A DNA stretch of 64,000 nt from assembly GCA_028583605.1 (NCBI GenBank), contig CM053328.1, positions 36,199,722 through 36,263,721 of the forward strand, written 5' to 3'. The translations under genes and the position numbers were made by a program. The notes below the pieces were generated by a model. That model searched no databases and was not told where the DNA came from. It saw only the letters and a program-made list of their open reading frames with translations. Positions 1-12,359 of this stretch are shown piece after piece; position 1 is the stretch's first letter, and each line of letters begins with the position of its first letter. This stretch comes from Dastarcus helophoroides. Taxonomy: Eukaryota; Arthropoda; Insecta; Coleoptera; Bothrideridae.

Positions 1-2403
1 GTATTAATTTTTCTGAAAAACTGAATACTTTTTTAAAAATTTCCGTATTTTCGTAGATATTTAGACTTTTCGATGTTCTATTTGTCTTGTAAGTTTTTTG
101 AAAATTAATTATTACATTTTTTTTACCATTTGAAAGTTCTTACTTTTTCTAAAAATGTATTTTTTTTTAAAACTCAGCTTTTGACTATTTAAATTTTCAA
201 TTTATTTTGTTTATAATTTTTTTTGTAAAATTATAAATTTTTATTAAACATTTCGACTTAGTAATTTCGACTGGTTTTTATTTAAATGTCAACCGTTTTT
301 CAAAATTTCGACTTTTTTTGCAGTTTCGATTATTTTTTGATTTTTTTTATTAAAAATTTCGCTACTTCCTAAATCGAAATTCTAAAAGAATTTCGATTTT
401 TTTGAACATTTTGAAGATTTTTGAAATGATAGACATTTTTTTAAATTTTAATTTTTTTGATCTAAAATTTCAACTTTTAAAAAAATGTCCCACTTTGATT
501 CAAAATTTTAACTACCAAAAATTTTCCAAAATTTTAACTTCTCAATATTTCGACTGTCGAAAACCTTAATCTATCTGATAATTTTTACTTGTTTTCAATA
601 TTCCGGCTTCGAAAATTTTGATTTTTATTGAAAAGTTGAGTGCAAATTTCCGAACTATTTAAAATTTAAACTTTTTTAAAATTTCGAATATTTCGTAAAT
701 TTGATAAAAATTCTTAAATCTTTTGCAAATTTTGATATTTTTTATCGAAATTTTAGTTTTAAATTCGAACTTTAGAATTTCAAGAATAAATTTAACATTT
801 CTAGAAAAATTGGACATTCCGATTCAGAATTTTCTTTGGTCCTACAGTAGTAGTAATTTTTTAGAGAAATATCAAATTGTAAAATAGGTTGAAATTTGCA
901 AGGTTCATTTTTTCTTGAAATTTCAATATTTTTTCCAAATTTTTCTTATTTTTATGCAGATTTGAAGTTTATTTTCCCTAAACTTATATTTAACAATTTT
1001 TAGTATCTTATCAAAATTACAAAATAAAATAAACTTTAAAATATTAAAATTTCGTTAAAAAATTTTTAAATTCTCAAAACAAATTAGAGAAAAATTAAAA
1101 TGTCTACAAGAACAAATATTTTAAAGGTAAAATCTCCAGGAAAAGTCGAAATTTCAAAAAAAATCTTTGTATAAAATGTTTAGAAAAAAACACAAATTGC
1201 ATAGGAAAAATAAGGAAAATGTCTTCTTTAGAGAAAAAATTGAAATTTGAAAAAAATTTGAAATATCTTTACAAAAAAGTCGAAATCTTTTGTTTTCTCA
1301 ATATGTTGAAATTTTTATAGAACTTTCAGGGTTTTTTCCAAACATTTTTTGTCAAAACACAAAATAAAATGAACTTTAAATTGTCAAAGTGTCGTGGAAA
1401 AACTTTTAAAATTTTAAATTTTTGAAGCAAATTAGAGGAACACAAAGAAAAATCTGGAGAAGTTGGAATTTCTAGAAGAAATTTTAAGAACATCACTTTC
1501 AGGAAAAATGATAATTTCGAGCCAATTTCTTTTTATAAAATATTTAAGAAAAATGAAAACTGCAGAAAAAATCAAAATTTCCTAAAAAAAATCGAAATAT
1601 CTGAAAAAACTTAAAATTTTTAAACAAAATGAGATTTGGGGTAAAAAGACGAAGATACCGTATTAACTTATTTTTTAGAGAAATAGCAAAATGCGAGCTG
1701 AGTTGGTTGGATTTAGATTTTTTTCTTGAAATTGGAATTCATTTCTCAAAATGTTGACATTTTGAAAGAAATTTGAGTTAAGATTTTAATTCCTGCTCGA
1801 AATATTGATTTCTTTTTCAAAACTTTTACAAAAACTAGTTTTTGAAAATGTGATTTTGATCAATATTAAAAATAAAATAGGTTTTTAAATGTCGTAACCT
1901 TGTGAAAGAAACCTAAATTTCCTAAAAAAAGAAATCAGAGAAAATTAAAATTTTCTACAAAAAATTGTGTAATGAAGAGTGTTCAGAAAATGTTGATACT
2001 TCGAATTGTTCTCAAAATTCTCCCTTTTTTTAAATTTCCAAAAAATTTCAAGTTTTTATTAATATCGACTTTTTTCTTGAAATCAATTAGTTGAAAGCTT
2101 TTCTCAAAATTTCGAGTTATTCTTAAAATTTTAAGTTTTAAATTTTGTCGAATGTTCGAAAAAAGGGAGAGTTTTGAGAACAAGCAGAAGTATCAAGAAA
2201 AAACTCGAAATTTTCAAATACAAGTGAATATTGAAAAAATAATTCAAAATTCACGCACGTTTTTAGAAATTTTGATTTGTTTTTGATATTTCGAATTTTT
2301 CTCATAATTTGCTGTTGTCTCAAAATTCCGAGTTTTTCTGAAAATTTCGATCATTTTCCCAAAATTTTGATCTTTTTTTGAAATTTCCAACTTTTGTCGA
2401 AAT
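1..2403. repeat. AT-rich degenerate TTTCGA/AAATTT array
   Basis: Low-complexity DNA made of endlessly varied words such as AAATTTCGACTTTTT and their complements. Reading frames are short, Phe/Lys/Ile-rich and have no family resemblance. The same texture fills the inside of the hAT elements further along, so this is probably the interior of such an element or a related satellite. No gene was seen. Confidence 0.8.
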
Positions 2404-2871
2404 ATGATCCTTTATGATAAATGACCAATTAAATGTTCTGTAATTAAACAGTTAAACGTGCTTAAAATTGAAAATATGTACAACCGCAACCATAGACTAG
2501 TTTCGGCCTTCCTTGGCCTCGTCAGCATGGTACGGTGGTTGTATACACTTCCAATTTAAAGCCGTTAGTCAGTCGTATAAGTATCCAAGAGAGCAAACCT
2601 CCATTGGGTGACTTGTAACTGACTTTTAACTGTTTATTACGCAAACATTTTCGCCACATGCTAGGTGAAAGTAAAGTCACGCCGAGGACGTTTGTGTCTA
2701 TGGATGTTGCGATGCAACCCGTGATACAAGCTTTGCCTCATCTACGTGAACTTTGCAATTGCAGTCTAATTTTCATTAGATTCTAATGAAATTAGATTTC
2801 AATTGCATCGTAATAAACTTGTATATATTCGTATATACAAGGCTTATTATCTCAGCATGATCCTTTATGTT
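2404..2871 (-). mobile_element. Small hammerhead-bearing retroelement-like insertion
   Basis: A 442-bp unique-looking block (2417-2858) sits inside AT-rich array and is flanked by the 13-bp direct repeat ATGATCCTTTATG at 2404-2416 and 2859-2871, which reads as a target-site duplication of retroposon length. It has no coding capacity. On the minus strand it carries a hammerhead ribozyme core (2479-2543). A rearranged second copy, lacking the ribozyme, lies at about 62766-63070. Self-cleaving ribozymes of this kind are known in Penelope-like elements, retrozymes and some SINE-like repeats. Which class this belongs to cannot be told from the sequence alone. Confidence 0.75.
2479..2543 (-). ncRNA. 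Type I hammerhead ribozyme with minimal helix III
   Basis: Read on the minus strand. The core box CUGACGA (2525-2519) is followed by helix II GGCC-AAGGAA-GGCC (2518-2505), the second core box GAAAC (2504-2500), then UA and the cleavage triplet GUC (2497-2495). Predicted cleavage is between 2495 and 2494. Helix I is closed by six pairs next to the core (GUACCA against UAUGGU, read outward from the core, first pair G-U), a 5/3-nt internal loop, and seven perfect pairs (UACAACC with GGUUGUA). All invariant core positions (CUGANGA, GAAA, UH) are present. Helix III has only two pairs with a 2-nt loop, too tight for a stable monomer. Known retroelement hammerheads of this shape cleave as tandem dimers. 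Not folded by software. Confidence 0.85.
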
Positions 2872-4990
2872 TTTAATAATCTAAGCTTAGTCCCTAAAAT
2901 TTCAAAATTTCGATTTCGTAAATGCCTATTCCAATTTTAAAAGAAATATGAACATTTTAAGAAAAGTTCTTTAAAAACTCAAACACATTAACTGAATTTG
3001 TTAAATTGTCGATTTTAAATTCACAGTTATTTATTATTTATTTAGTATTTGTTATTTTAAATTTTCAGTCACAAAAAAGTTCTCATCTTTATCAAAATCC
3101 TTATTACAAATTTTCAGTTCTTTTAAGACTACTTTTTTTAGACAAATTACCTTTTTTTGAATTTTTAATTTTTTATTTTGTATTTTAACTTGGAACCTCT
3201 GCAAAAAAGTCGAAATTTTCAAAAAAATGATAAACATTCTTAGAAATAGACCAATTTTGGAGTCAAAAATAAAAATTTCCAAAAAAAAACCGAAACAGAA
3301 TTCTTCAAATTTCGACTCGAATTTCCGTTTTACAAATTTTCCTAAAGTCGTCAGTTTTTAAGTAAAAATTCTGAATACGTGTTTCGTGCTTTACTTGAAA
3401 ATGCATATTTCTTTAATTTCAGATTTTCCTCAAATAGGAATTTTTTCCTAAAATTTTGTACTAAACCAAACTTCCAAATTTTATTTTTATAAATTTCAGG
3501 TTTTTCTCGAAAGTTGAGATTTGAAGTTTAATTTCAATCTTCAAATCTTCGGTTCTGAAAACTTTTTACAAAATTCGAATGTTTCAAAAGTATCAAATAT
3601 TTTTCGAAATTTCGGGTATTAAAAATGTTCATTATTTTCTCGAAATTCCTCTGTTTTTAAAAATTTGGTTTCTTCAAAATTTCGAATTCTTTTGAAAATT
3701 TTGAATTCATCAAAGATTTTCAAAACTAGATATTCCCTCAACACTTCGCTTTTTTAATTCCATTTTTTTTTAAATTGGCATTTTAACCAAATATAGTCTG
3801 ACTTTTTAAAAAGTTCGAGTTTTTTGAAATTTCGGGCTTTTTCTCTAAAAATGTTGAATTTCTTTTAAAACGTATTTTGTTATAAAAATTTTAAAATTTT
3901 GACCTTTAATTTCTTTAAATTTTAATTTTATTATTTTTTTAAATATTGCAACATTTTTAAAATTCCAAAACTTATTGAACATTTCGCTTTTTGATGGAAC
4001 GGATTGGTCCTTGGTTATCTTCAAAAATTGAAACACAGAACTTGTCCCCTTCGCTTTTTGATAAACAATTTCGAATTTGTTTTTGAAAATTTCGGAATTT
4101 TTTAAATATTTGCAAAATTCTAATTTAGATTTTTCAAATCGCACAATTTTTTCTGAAAATTGCGAATATTTTTTTTTAAATCGTGATTTTCGGAGTTAAA
4201 TTTTTTAATCATACTAAAACAACTTTACAAACATTTTAGTTATTTTCAAAATTTCATTTTTTATTAAAAAACATTTAATTTTTCTTGAAAATTTCGGCAA
4301 TATTTGAAATTTTCCGATTTTTTTAAAAATTTACTTTTTCAAAATTTTATCCTTTTGAAATTTTGACTATTTTTCAAATTTAATTTTTCTTGACAATTTC
4401 AGCAAAATTTGAAATCTTCTGATTTTCTTAAAAATTTAGACTTTTTCAAAATTTTGTCCTAAAATTTTGACTATTTTTCAAAATTTCGACCTTTCTTAAA
4501 ATTCTTTACATTTTTTAAATATTTTTTAAAATTGCAACTCTGTAAAATATCTAATTTTTACAGAATTTCCACATTTTTGGAAATGTTATTGAACATTTTT
4601 ACATTTTAGGAATTTCGACTATTAAAATGTTAATTCAAAATTCGTCAGTTAAAATTTCTTTCGATTTCTAGAAAAGAACTTTTTATAAAAAGGTGAAATT
4701 TTAACCGACGATTTTTGAATTAACATTTTATTAGTCGAAATTCATAAAATGTAAAAATTTTGAATTCTTCTGACAAAACTTTAATAATTCGATATTTTCT
4801 GAAAACCTGGCCTTTTTTAAAAATTCCGATTTTTATGCAGTTCGCCATTTTTAAAAAAAAATTGTCCGACTTTTTTTAAAAAGAATTTTATCAAAATTTC
4901 GACTTTTTGAGAAATCTCAATTTTTTTAAAAACATTTTTCAAAATTTACTCTTTTCATAAAATTTTCGAAGTTCCTCAAAATTTTAATTT
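2872..4990. repeat. AT-rich TTTCGA array continued
   Basis: The same degenerate array as 1-2403, with no gene. It contains a fragment of the dispersed 130-bp repeat family at about 3993-4046 (minus orientation; the words GGTCCTTGGTTATCTTC and CTTGTCCCC are recognisable) and a long hairpin at 4601-4752. Confidence 0.75.
4601..4752. repeat. Snap-back inverted repeat, 58-bp arms
   Basis: The left arm 4601-4658 and right arm 4695-4752 are reverse complements with about four mismatches over 58 bp, separated by 36 bp. It lies inside the low-complexity array, and such a long near-perfect match is far above the background similarity of the array. This points to a local inverted duplication. It has no coding content. 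Confidence 0.8.
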
Positions 4991-5890
4991 TGTTTCCAAA
5001 ATTTTGGTTTTTTTTTAATATTTTGACCTCTTGAAAATTCTTTTATTTTTCTAAATTCTAGTTTTCCTGAGATTTGAACCTTTTCTTCCATCCCGGAGTT
5101 TAACCGTGAAAATTCGAGCATCTTTTATACATATTTCAGATTAAAGTGGAAATTTTCAAAATTTGGAATTTAACTTTTTAATCTTGAAGTTATTTTTCAA
5201 TGTTGGGCTGTAATCTCCAAATGTCTCCTTTTTCTTTGAACATTTTAATCTTCAAATCTAATCTTCAGTTCAAAAAACGTAAATTTTGCATTTAAGTTAA
5301 ACTTTGGAGGAAAAACCAAGTAGAGAAAATATAGGTTTAAACTCGAAAGAAAAATAATTGTCACTTGAAAACAAAAATTTAAAAAATTAGGCGTAGAAAG
5401 GCCATAAATTAAAACAAAAAGATGTTTTAGAAACTCCAATTTTGAAGCCAAAATTTCGGGTCTTTTTCCCGAAATTTTAAGATTGATGTCGAAATTTTCA
5501 CTTTTTTTTCGAAATTTTAAGTAAAAATGTCAAACCTGCAGTAGAAATTTCGATGTTAAAGTCGAAATTTAATCTCAGAGTTTCTAGAGAAAAGTTGAAA
5601 TTTCAAAAAAGAAGTTGTATTTGTGAGAAAAAAGTTTAAATTAAAGGCAAAATATCAATTTTTTTCTCGGAATGTTGGGAAAAAAGTCGAAATTTTAGCG
5701 TTAAATTCGAAATTTCTACAAAAAATCTTTTTAAATTGATGTTCTTTCTGCGCCTTTGAAATTTTGATTTCTTAAACCAGTAATTAAATATTTGAAAAAC
5801 ATCGGAAAAACATCGATGTATCGCTACCTACTACCGATGTTTAGGACATCGATGTTTCATTAAAAAAATATTGATGTTCAAATATCGATG
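4991..5890. mobile_element. Truncated copy of the 6659-10653 hAT family
   Basis: This stretch repeats about 6696-7612 nearly base for base, including the ATCGATG-rich subterminal part at 5795-5890. It lacks the left terminal inverted repeat and breaks off before the right one, ending in GCTTACAGGG instead of the GTTGCATCCCTA end. It is a fragment of the same non-coding hAT-like family. Confidence 0.75.
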
Positions 5891-6650
5891 CTTACAGGGT
5901 GAGTTTTTTTTTTCGATATTTAGCATAGGAATCTCGATTTCTTTTATCTCCTCTAGTTTTGTTATTAACGATTTGACAGAAAAAGTACAACAACGAAAAT
6001 TGTAAGAAATTAAATTACTAATTAATTGATCTAATCCAATTTTGCGTGTAACCTGCCATTTTCTAGAATTTTTCATGTTCAATCCACTCGCAAAACATAA
6101 ACCTCATAAAATTGAATGTTTGTTAAGCTTTCAATAAATATAAAAATTCGAAGTAAATTTTGGATTTTAAGGAAAAAGAAATTTTGAAAAATTATTTTAA
6201 ATAGCGAGATTTAATGGATTTTAAGACCTTTCTTTTCGAGTTTCTGTGGTTACATCGAGCAAACCTTAAAGAAAACAGAAACGAAAAAAAGTCGAAAATA
6301 AACCATTTTTTCTTTAATAAAATGTAAACTATTTGACTAATCATCTCCAAAATCAATAGGGTACCAATTTGAAAAATTCCGAATCGATAGAAATAAGAAT
6401 TGTAAACATCGGTTAAGAATTGCAACTTGGAACATGATAAATATTTTGCGACTGACGGTCGTTTTTCAATGTCGAATTTTGGAGTTAACTGCAATATAAA
6501 ATTGTAGCACGTCACCTCATCACTTAGTGAAAGCTGTCTTCTATCCAAAGAGCTATATTACAACTGATATGGTCCAATATTAGCCGAGATATAATCATTT
6601 TTATGGCAAAAAGTCCTGTTTTTTTTTGGCATTTCCCTATAATAAAGCAA
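5891..6650. other. Non-repetitive intergenic stretch
   Basis: Less array-like than its surroundings. Short frames exist on the minus strand but none shows a family resemblance, splice structure or codon bias that would support a gene. It holds the ATCACGAC target site (6651-6658) just to its right. Confidence 0.4.
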
Positions 6651-6658
6651 ATCACGAC

Positions 6659-9600
6659 TAGGGATGCAAACGATAGTTCGATGTTTTGAAAATATATTGT
6701 TTCCAAAATTTTGGTTTTTTTTTAATATTTTGACTTTTGAAAATTCTTTTATTTTTATAAATTCTAGTTTTCCTGAGATTTGAACCTTTTCTTCAAACCC
6801 GGAGTTTAACCGTGAAAATTCGAGCATCTTTTATAAATATTTCAGATTAAAGTGAAAATTTTCAAAATTTGGAATTTAACTTTTTAATGTTGAAGTTATT
6901 TTTCAATGTTGGGCTGTAATCTCGAAATGTCTCCTTTTTCTTTGAACATTTTAATCTTCAAATCTAATCTTCAGTTCAAAAAACGTAAATTTTGCATTTA
7001 AGTCAAACTTTGGAGGAAAAACCAAGTAGAGAAAATATAGTTTTAAACTCGAAAGAAAAATAATTGTCACTTGAAAACAAAAATTTAAAAAATTAGGCGT
7101 AGAAAGGCCATCAATTAGAACAAAAAGATGTTTTAGAAACTCCAATTTTGAAGCCAAAATTTCGGGTCTTTTTCCCGAAATTTTAAGATTGATGTCGAAA
7201 TTTTCACTTTTTTCTCGAAATTTTAAGAAAAAATGTCAAACCTGCAGTAGAAATTTCGATATTTAAGTGGAAATTTTAAATTTAATATCAGAGTTTCTAG
7301 AGAAAAGTTGAAATTTCAAAAAAGAAGTTGAATTTGTGAGAAAAAAAGTCTAAATTAAAGTCAAAATATCAATTTTTTCTCGGAATGTCGGGAAAAAAGT
7401 CGAAATTTTAGCATTAAATTCGAAATTTCTAAAAAAAATCTTTTTAAATTGATGTTCTTTCTGCGCCTTTGAAATTTTGATTTCTTAAACCAGTAATTAA
7501 ATATTTAAAAAACATCGGAAAAACATCGATGTATCGTTATCTACTATCGATGTTTGGGATATCGATGATTCATTAAAAAAATATCGATGTTCAAATATCG
7601 ATGCTTTTTTGAACGATGTTGCATCCAGTGGCGGCTAGTAGCTAAAACTAGAGGGGGTGCTGCGATGCCGTTTGTGTTAAAATTGGGTAAAAGCAAATGA
7701 GTTCAGAAAATTAATAACATAAATCACCTCTGTTGCTTCTCAATGAACCTCCGATAGAAATCTCAACTTTAGGAAAATAAAAAAATGCAAAATTTCGAGT
7801 AAAAATTGGAATTTTGTGATTAAATAATGAATTTTATATGCTTTTTAGAAACTTTCCTGACGTTGAAATATATATTTTTTTAAAATAGATTTTTTTTTTA
7901 AATATAAACTTTTTGAGAAAAATGTCGAATTAAAACTCAAAATTAAAGAAACTGTAACAAAAATTTCTATTTTAAAAATTGTTCTAAGTTTTGAAACAAA
8001 TTTCGAAAAAAATTTGCAGTTTCAATTACAAATAAATTCCCAAAATGTGAACTTTAATCAGAAAGGATCGACTTCAAGCTGAGATATTTGATCTTTGAAG
8101 TTTCTCTGGGAACTTCAACATTACTAGAAAAAATTTGAATCTAAAAATTAAATTGTCAATTAATTTTTTGTAAGATTTTTTAATTTCGAAATTTCAACTT
8201 TAAATTTTTAACAATTAATTTATTTATTATTATTTATTTTTTATTTATTAATTTATTCAAAAATTTTTTCTAGAAATGTTGTTTGCTTTTTCTCCAAATT
8301 TTGAGTTTAATCTTCAAATTTCAATCTATTTTTTATCAAAATTAACGGACTTGACAATTCCAAGAATAAATTTAACAAATAAAAATAACAGTTCTAGAAA
8401 AATTGGGAATTCCGATTTCGAATTTTCTTCGGTTCTATAATAGTGGTTAGTTTTTTTTTAGCGAAATATCAAATGGCAAAAAAGTTTAAATTTAGAAGGT
8501 TCATTTTTTTTGAAATTCAAAATTAAAAATAGCTTATTTTAAATTACTCTGTTTTTTCCCAAAATGTTGACATTTTTGGAGAAATTTCAAAGTTTTTTTC
8601 TAAACATTTTTTGTCAAAATTTCTATATAAAGAATACATGAAAGCAATCACTAAACATGTACTTAATCGATTTTAAAAATGTTAACCCCCAAGTGGGGTG
8701 AAAAAGGATATTTAACTAAACATTCAAATTTAAAATTTTCTTTTACAAGCCTAAAGTTGGGTTTTGAAAATCAATTTTGCTCAAACAAGGCAATATTTAA
8801 AAAGTCGACATTGTCAAAAAACTTTAAAAAAAAAGAATTTTTAGAACCAGATGCATTTTGAATATTAAAAAATGTCAGCATTTTCTTTTATAAGCTACAA
8901 ATTATGTTTTCTAAAACAACTTTGGCTCAACAAGACAAAATGTTGAAATGAAAGTTTAAAAAAAATTGAAAATTTCGATAGCTAACATTTTGAAAAACTG
9001 TAAAATGTCTTAAAAAAGTCAAAATTTTTAAAAACGGTCCTAATTTTTAAATCTAGACGAAATTTAAAAAAGGTCCAGATTTTCAAAAAAATCGAAATTT
9101 TCAAAAAATTTTCCCAAATAAATGTCGAAATTTAAAAAAAAGTCGAAATTTTGAAAATAAGTCGTAAGTTTCAAAATAAAAGTCAAAACTTTGAGAAAAA
9201 AATCGAAAATTCAAAAAATAACTGGAATTTCTTAATACAAATGAAAATCATGAAAAATCAAAATTTTCCAAATTTTGGGAAATCGAAATTTTCCAAATTT
9301 TGAAAAAAAGACACTACATTAGAAATTAACAAGAAAAAAATATTAAAATTTGAGAAAAAATCAAATTTGAATAAAAAAATCGAATTTGAATAAAAAATCG
9401 AATTTTCAAAAAGGGCAAAATTTTGAAAGATTCAACATTTAAAAAGTTTCAATTTTCACAAAAAGTAAATATTTTAATAAAGCGGTATATTTTCAAAACA
9501 GTAAATTTCAAAATTTTCAAAAAGATTTAAAATTGAAAGAACAAATCAGGTTTTCTAAAAATTGTCAAATTTCAAAAAATAAATTGTAAAATGCGGAAAT

Positions 9601-10653
9601 TTTTTAAGCTGAGATTTTGCAATTAAATCAAAAATGTCAGAAGAACTAAAATTCTCACAAGAAATTAAAATTTCTAGGAACATACGAACGAAATTCTTAA
9701 CAAAAGTGGAAATTTTCAAATGAAGTCAAAATTCTGAAAAATGTCAAAATTTTAAAAGATTCGAATTTTCGTAGAAAGAAAATCGAAATTTATAAAAAAG
9801 ATTGAAATAACTGTAAAAAAGTCAAAATTTTAGGAAAATAATCCATTGGTTATTACTTTTTTTATATAAAAATATCAAAATGCGGAAGTAATCGAAAATT
9901 TTCCTAACACTTTTTCGTTTCTTTCCAAAATTTTGACATTTTTATAGAAATGCCAGAATTTTTTTTATAAAAGTTGTTAATCAAATTTATAAAATAAACC
10001 TTAAAATGTCAAAATGCCGTGAGAAAACCTCACATATTTAAAGCAAATTAAAGGAAATTTCCACAAAAATTTTAAGAACAAAATTTGCTGGAAAAGTAGA
10101 AATTTCGAGAAAATTTATTTATATAATATATTTAGGAAAATAGGAACTTTCAAAAAAACTTTCCCAACAGAACAAATTAAAATATTAGAAAAAACTAAAC
10201 TAAACTAAAAGTTTTTCTACAATAGAGTGGGAATTGCGAAATCAAGTAAAAACTCGAATATTTGGTATTATTTTTTCAGAGGAATATGAAAATGCGAGAA
10301 GAGTTGCATTTAGATTGTGACCGCCGAAGAAAAAACCAATAAAACTGCATACAAATTTAGATTGTTTCTTGAAATTTTCATTATTTTATCAAAATTTTGA
10401 CACTTTTAGAGAAATGTAACCTTTTTTTTTCAAAATTTCAATTCTTTTTCGAAATGCTGCTTTCTTTTTTAAAAGTTTTGCATAAAAGAAAGATAAAGTT
10501 TCTATAAAAGAAATCAGATAAAATTTAAAATTTCTATAAAAAGGTGTTTAAGGAAAAATTTTTAAAAAAGACCAGCATTTTGAGAAAGCGACGAATTGGG
10601 GGTGCTGTAGTTCCTCAGTACATATACGCGAGCCGCGACTAGTTGCATCCCTA
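6659..10653. mobile_element. Non-autonomous hAT-like element (outer)
   Basis: The ends are TAGGGATGCAA (6659-6669) and TTGCATCCCTA (10643-10653), perfect 11-bp inverted repeats. They are flanked by the identical 8-bp duplication ATCACGAC at 6651-6658 and 10654-10661, the hallmark of hAT transposition. The subterminal region is rich in ATCGATG words. Without the nested insertion the element is about 971 bp and has no transposase. It must have moved using an enzyme encoded elsewhere. Confidence 0.9.
7626..10641. mobile_element. Non-autonomous hAT element nested in the outer hAT
   Basis: The left end is CAGTGGCGGCTAGTAG (7626 on); the right end, CGAGCCGCGACTA, finishes at 10641. The 8-bp duplication GTTGCATC occurs at 7618-7625 and 10642-10649. 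The 3,016-bp interior is TTTCGA/AAATTT array with a GGGGTGCTG word near each end (about 7654 and 10610), in direct orientation. No transposase is present. It shares end structure and filling with the 58272-62541 element. It sits within a few bases of the outer element's right end. Confidence 0.9.
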
Positions 10654-10691
10654 ATCACGACCAACTGTCGTTTACGACAGTTGGTCGTGAT
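10654..10691. repeat. 38-bp perfect palindrome at the hAT insertion site
   Basis: ATCACGACCAACTGTCGT, then TT, then the exact reverse complement. The outer hAT element inserted at its left edge, so the 8-bp target ATCACGAC is the palindrome's own outer part. Confidence 0.85.
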
Positions 10692-12359
10692 GACAGCAAT
10701 TTTAATTGCATTTCGCGGCGGCTCAACGAACGGTAAAATAATAGCTTCACGTCCGGTTGCAGAAAAAATTGTCTAATTTCTCTCAAAAGTGACTTTTTTC
10801 TTAAAACTTGACATCTCGATCTTGGCCTCTATATTTCAAATTTAAACTCAAAATTTCGACTTTCAAAATACGAATTTCTATTTTTTTTAAAATGTTATCT
10901 TTTTTTTTTTTTTGTAATGCAAAGTGAAAGATTTTAAGCTGAAGTTGAAATTTCGAGATTAAATTCAGCGGATTAAAAACCTTTTAAAATTTCACCATTT
11001 TTTTTCGAATAAACTTGATGTTTCGATCAAAACAGAGAGACTAAAAAAAAATCCGACAGAATTTGTTTATCGTATTTTCCTGGTAAATCATTTTCATTTA
11101 TAGTATACAGTTCCTTATCTCTAAATTTCGATTTCAAAGTCGAATTTATTTTGTTTATTCTGTTACAATAAACGTATTTTCGGAAATTGAAATTCAAATC
11201 TTGTTCCCCGAGTATCTCTCTGAAGATGACAGCTTGGCTGTCGACACGCGTTAGAGCAACCTTTGTTGTGTTTTTTAATCTTTCTTGGACCAGTCCGTTC
11301 CACTCAAAAAAAAAAGAGTATTTTTGAAAGTTCGAACTTCTTGAGGTCGCACCTAAAATTTAAAAACAGTAATTTCTTTTGAATCGAGTTGAAATTGACT
11401 TTTTCAGAAATTTCCACCTTTTTCGAGACTAAATTAAATTTTACAATACTACACTACGTTTTCCTTGAAATGGAGTTTATTTTTAATTTTGAGAGTTTTT
11501 TATACAGCTATGCTCTCAAATTTCCTCCTTTGTTTATGGATATTTTAACTTTTCAATATTTTGCTCTTTTTCGTGATCATAATCAGGATAGTTTAAAGAT
11601 TATTGTCGAAATTTTGAGACTAAAGCTGAAATATCCAGATTGTGTAATTTTTCTTGGACGTAAAACAATTACAAAACTTTTTTAGAAATTGCTACTTCTT
11701 TTTGGGGTTTCTTTTCCACTTTAAACCCAAGATTAGCAGCGGTTTCGTTTTTATTTAGAATAATGAGAAAGTGGTTAAATAAAACTATTTACAATTAGAC
11801 TACATTTTTATTACATATTTAAGCCTATATTATACAAAAGTGCATACTACAACTATTAAAATTATTTAATAGTTTAGTGTAAGAGAAAATAAAACATACA
11901 ACTCATAACAAAATAAATCTGGTTTATTTTACAGAGTTGGAAGGAAGTTTGAATAAAGTTCTATAGATTCAGAGAAGCAACCAAAATTAAAACGAGAAAA
12001 ACCACTCTGACAAGTGCCACAAAATAAAATTATATATTATTTTAAACCCAATTTTAAACACAAGCTTAGCATTGGATCGTCAAATTCCACTAGTTTAACA
12101 ACGAGAATTTCTACTGACGTTATGTTACACAAAATTATTGCAAAGATAACTGCATTTTCAGAATTTATTCTTCATTTTTGTTATAATTTGGGCATACTAA
12201 AGCGAGATCTATATTACAAAATATGACATCAAAATTCAATACTTATATACAAATTATAAACACACTAAATGGTGCATCTTCTAAGGTGTTACCCCCCATT
12301 CTTTACATTTTATCACATTTGAAAGTCCACTGTTGTAGTGAATTATATTTCCACAATAA
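10692..12359. other. Intergenic, with one dispersed-repeat copy
   Basis: AT-rich, with no supported gene. A short copy of the dispersed CTGAAGATGAYAGC family lies at about 11213-11306 (plus). A 98-codon open frame at 11389-11685 is Phe/Ile/Leu-rich with no recognisable domain and is probably chance. The stretch 11700-12300 has no repeat or gene that could be identified. Confidence 0.5.

Noticed and set aside
5831..6827. Overlapping minus-strand frames of 60-118 codons
   Set aside because: No family resemblance, and several run through the hAT terminal repeat. Treated as chance frames.
11389..11685. 98-codon plus-strand frame
   Set aside because: Low-complexity hydrophobic composition, no neighbour in the other array copies, no splice or promoter signal.
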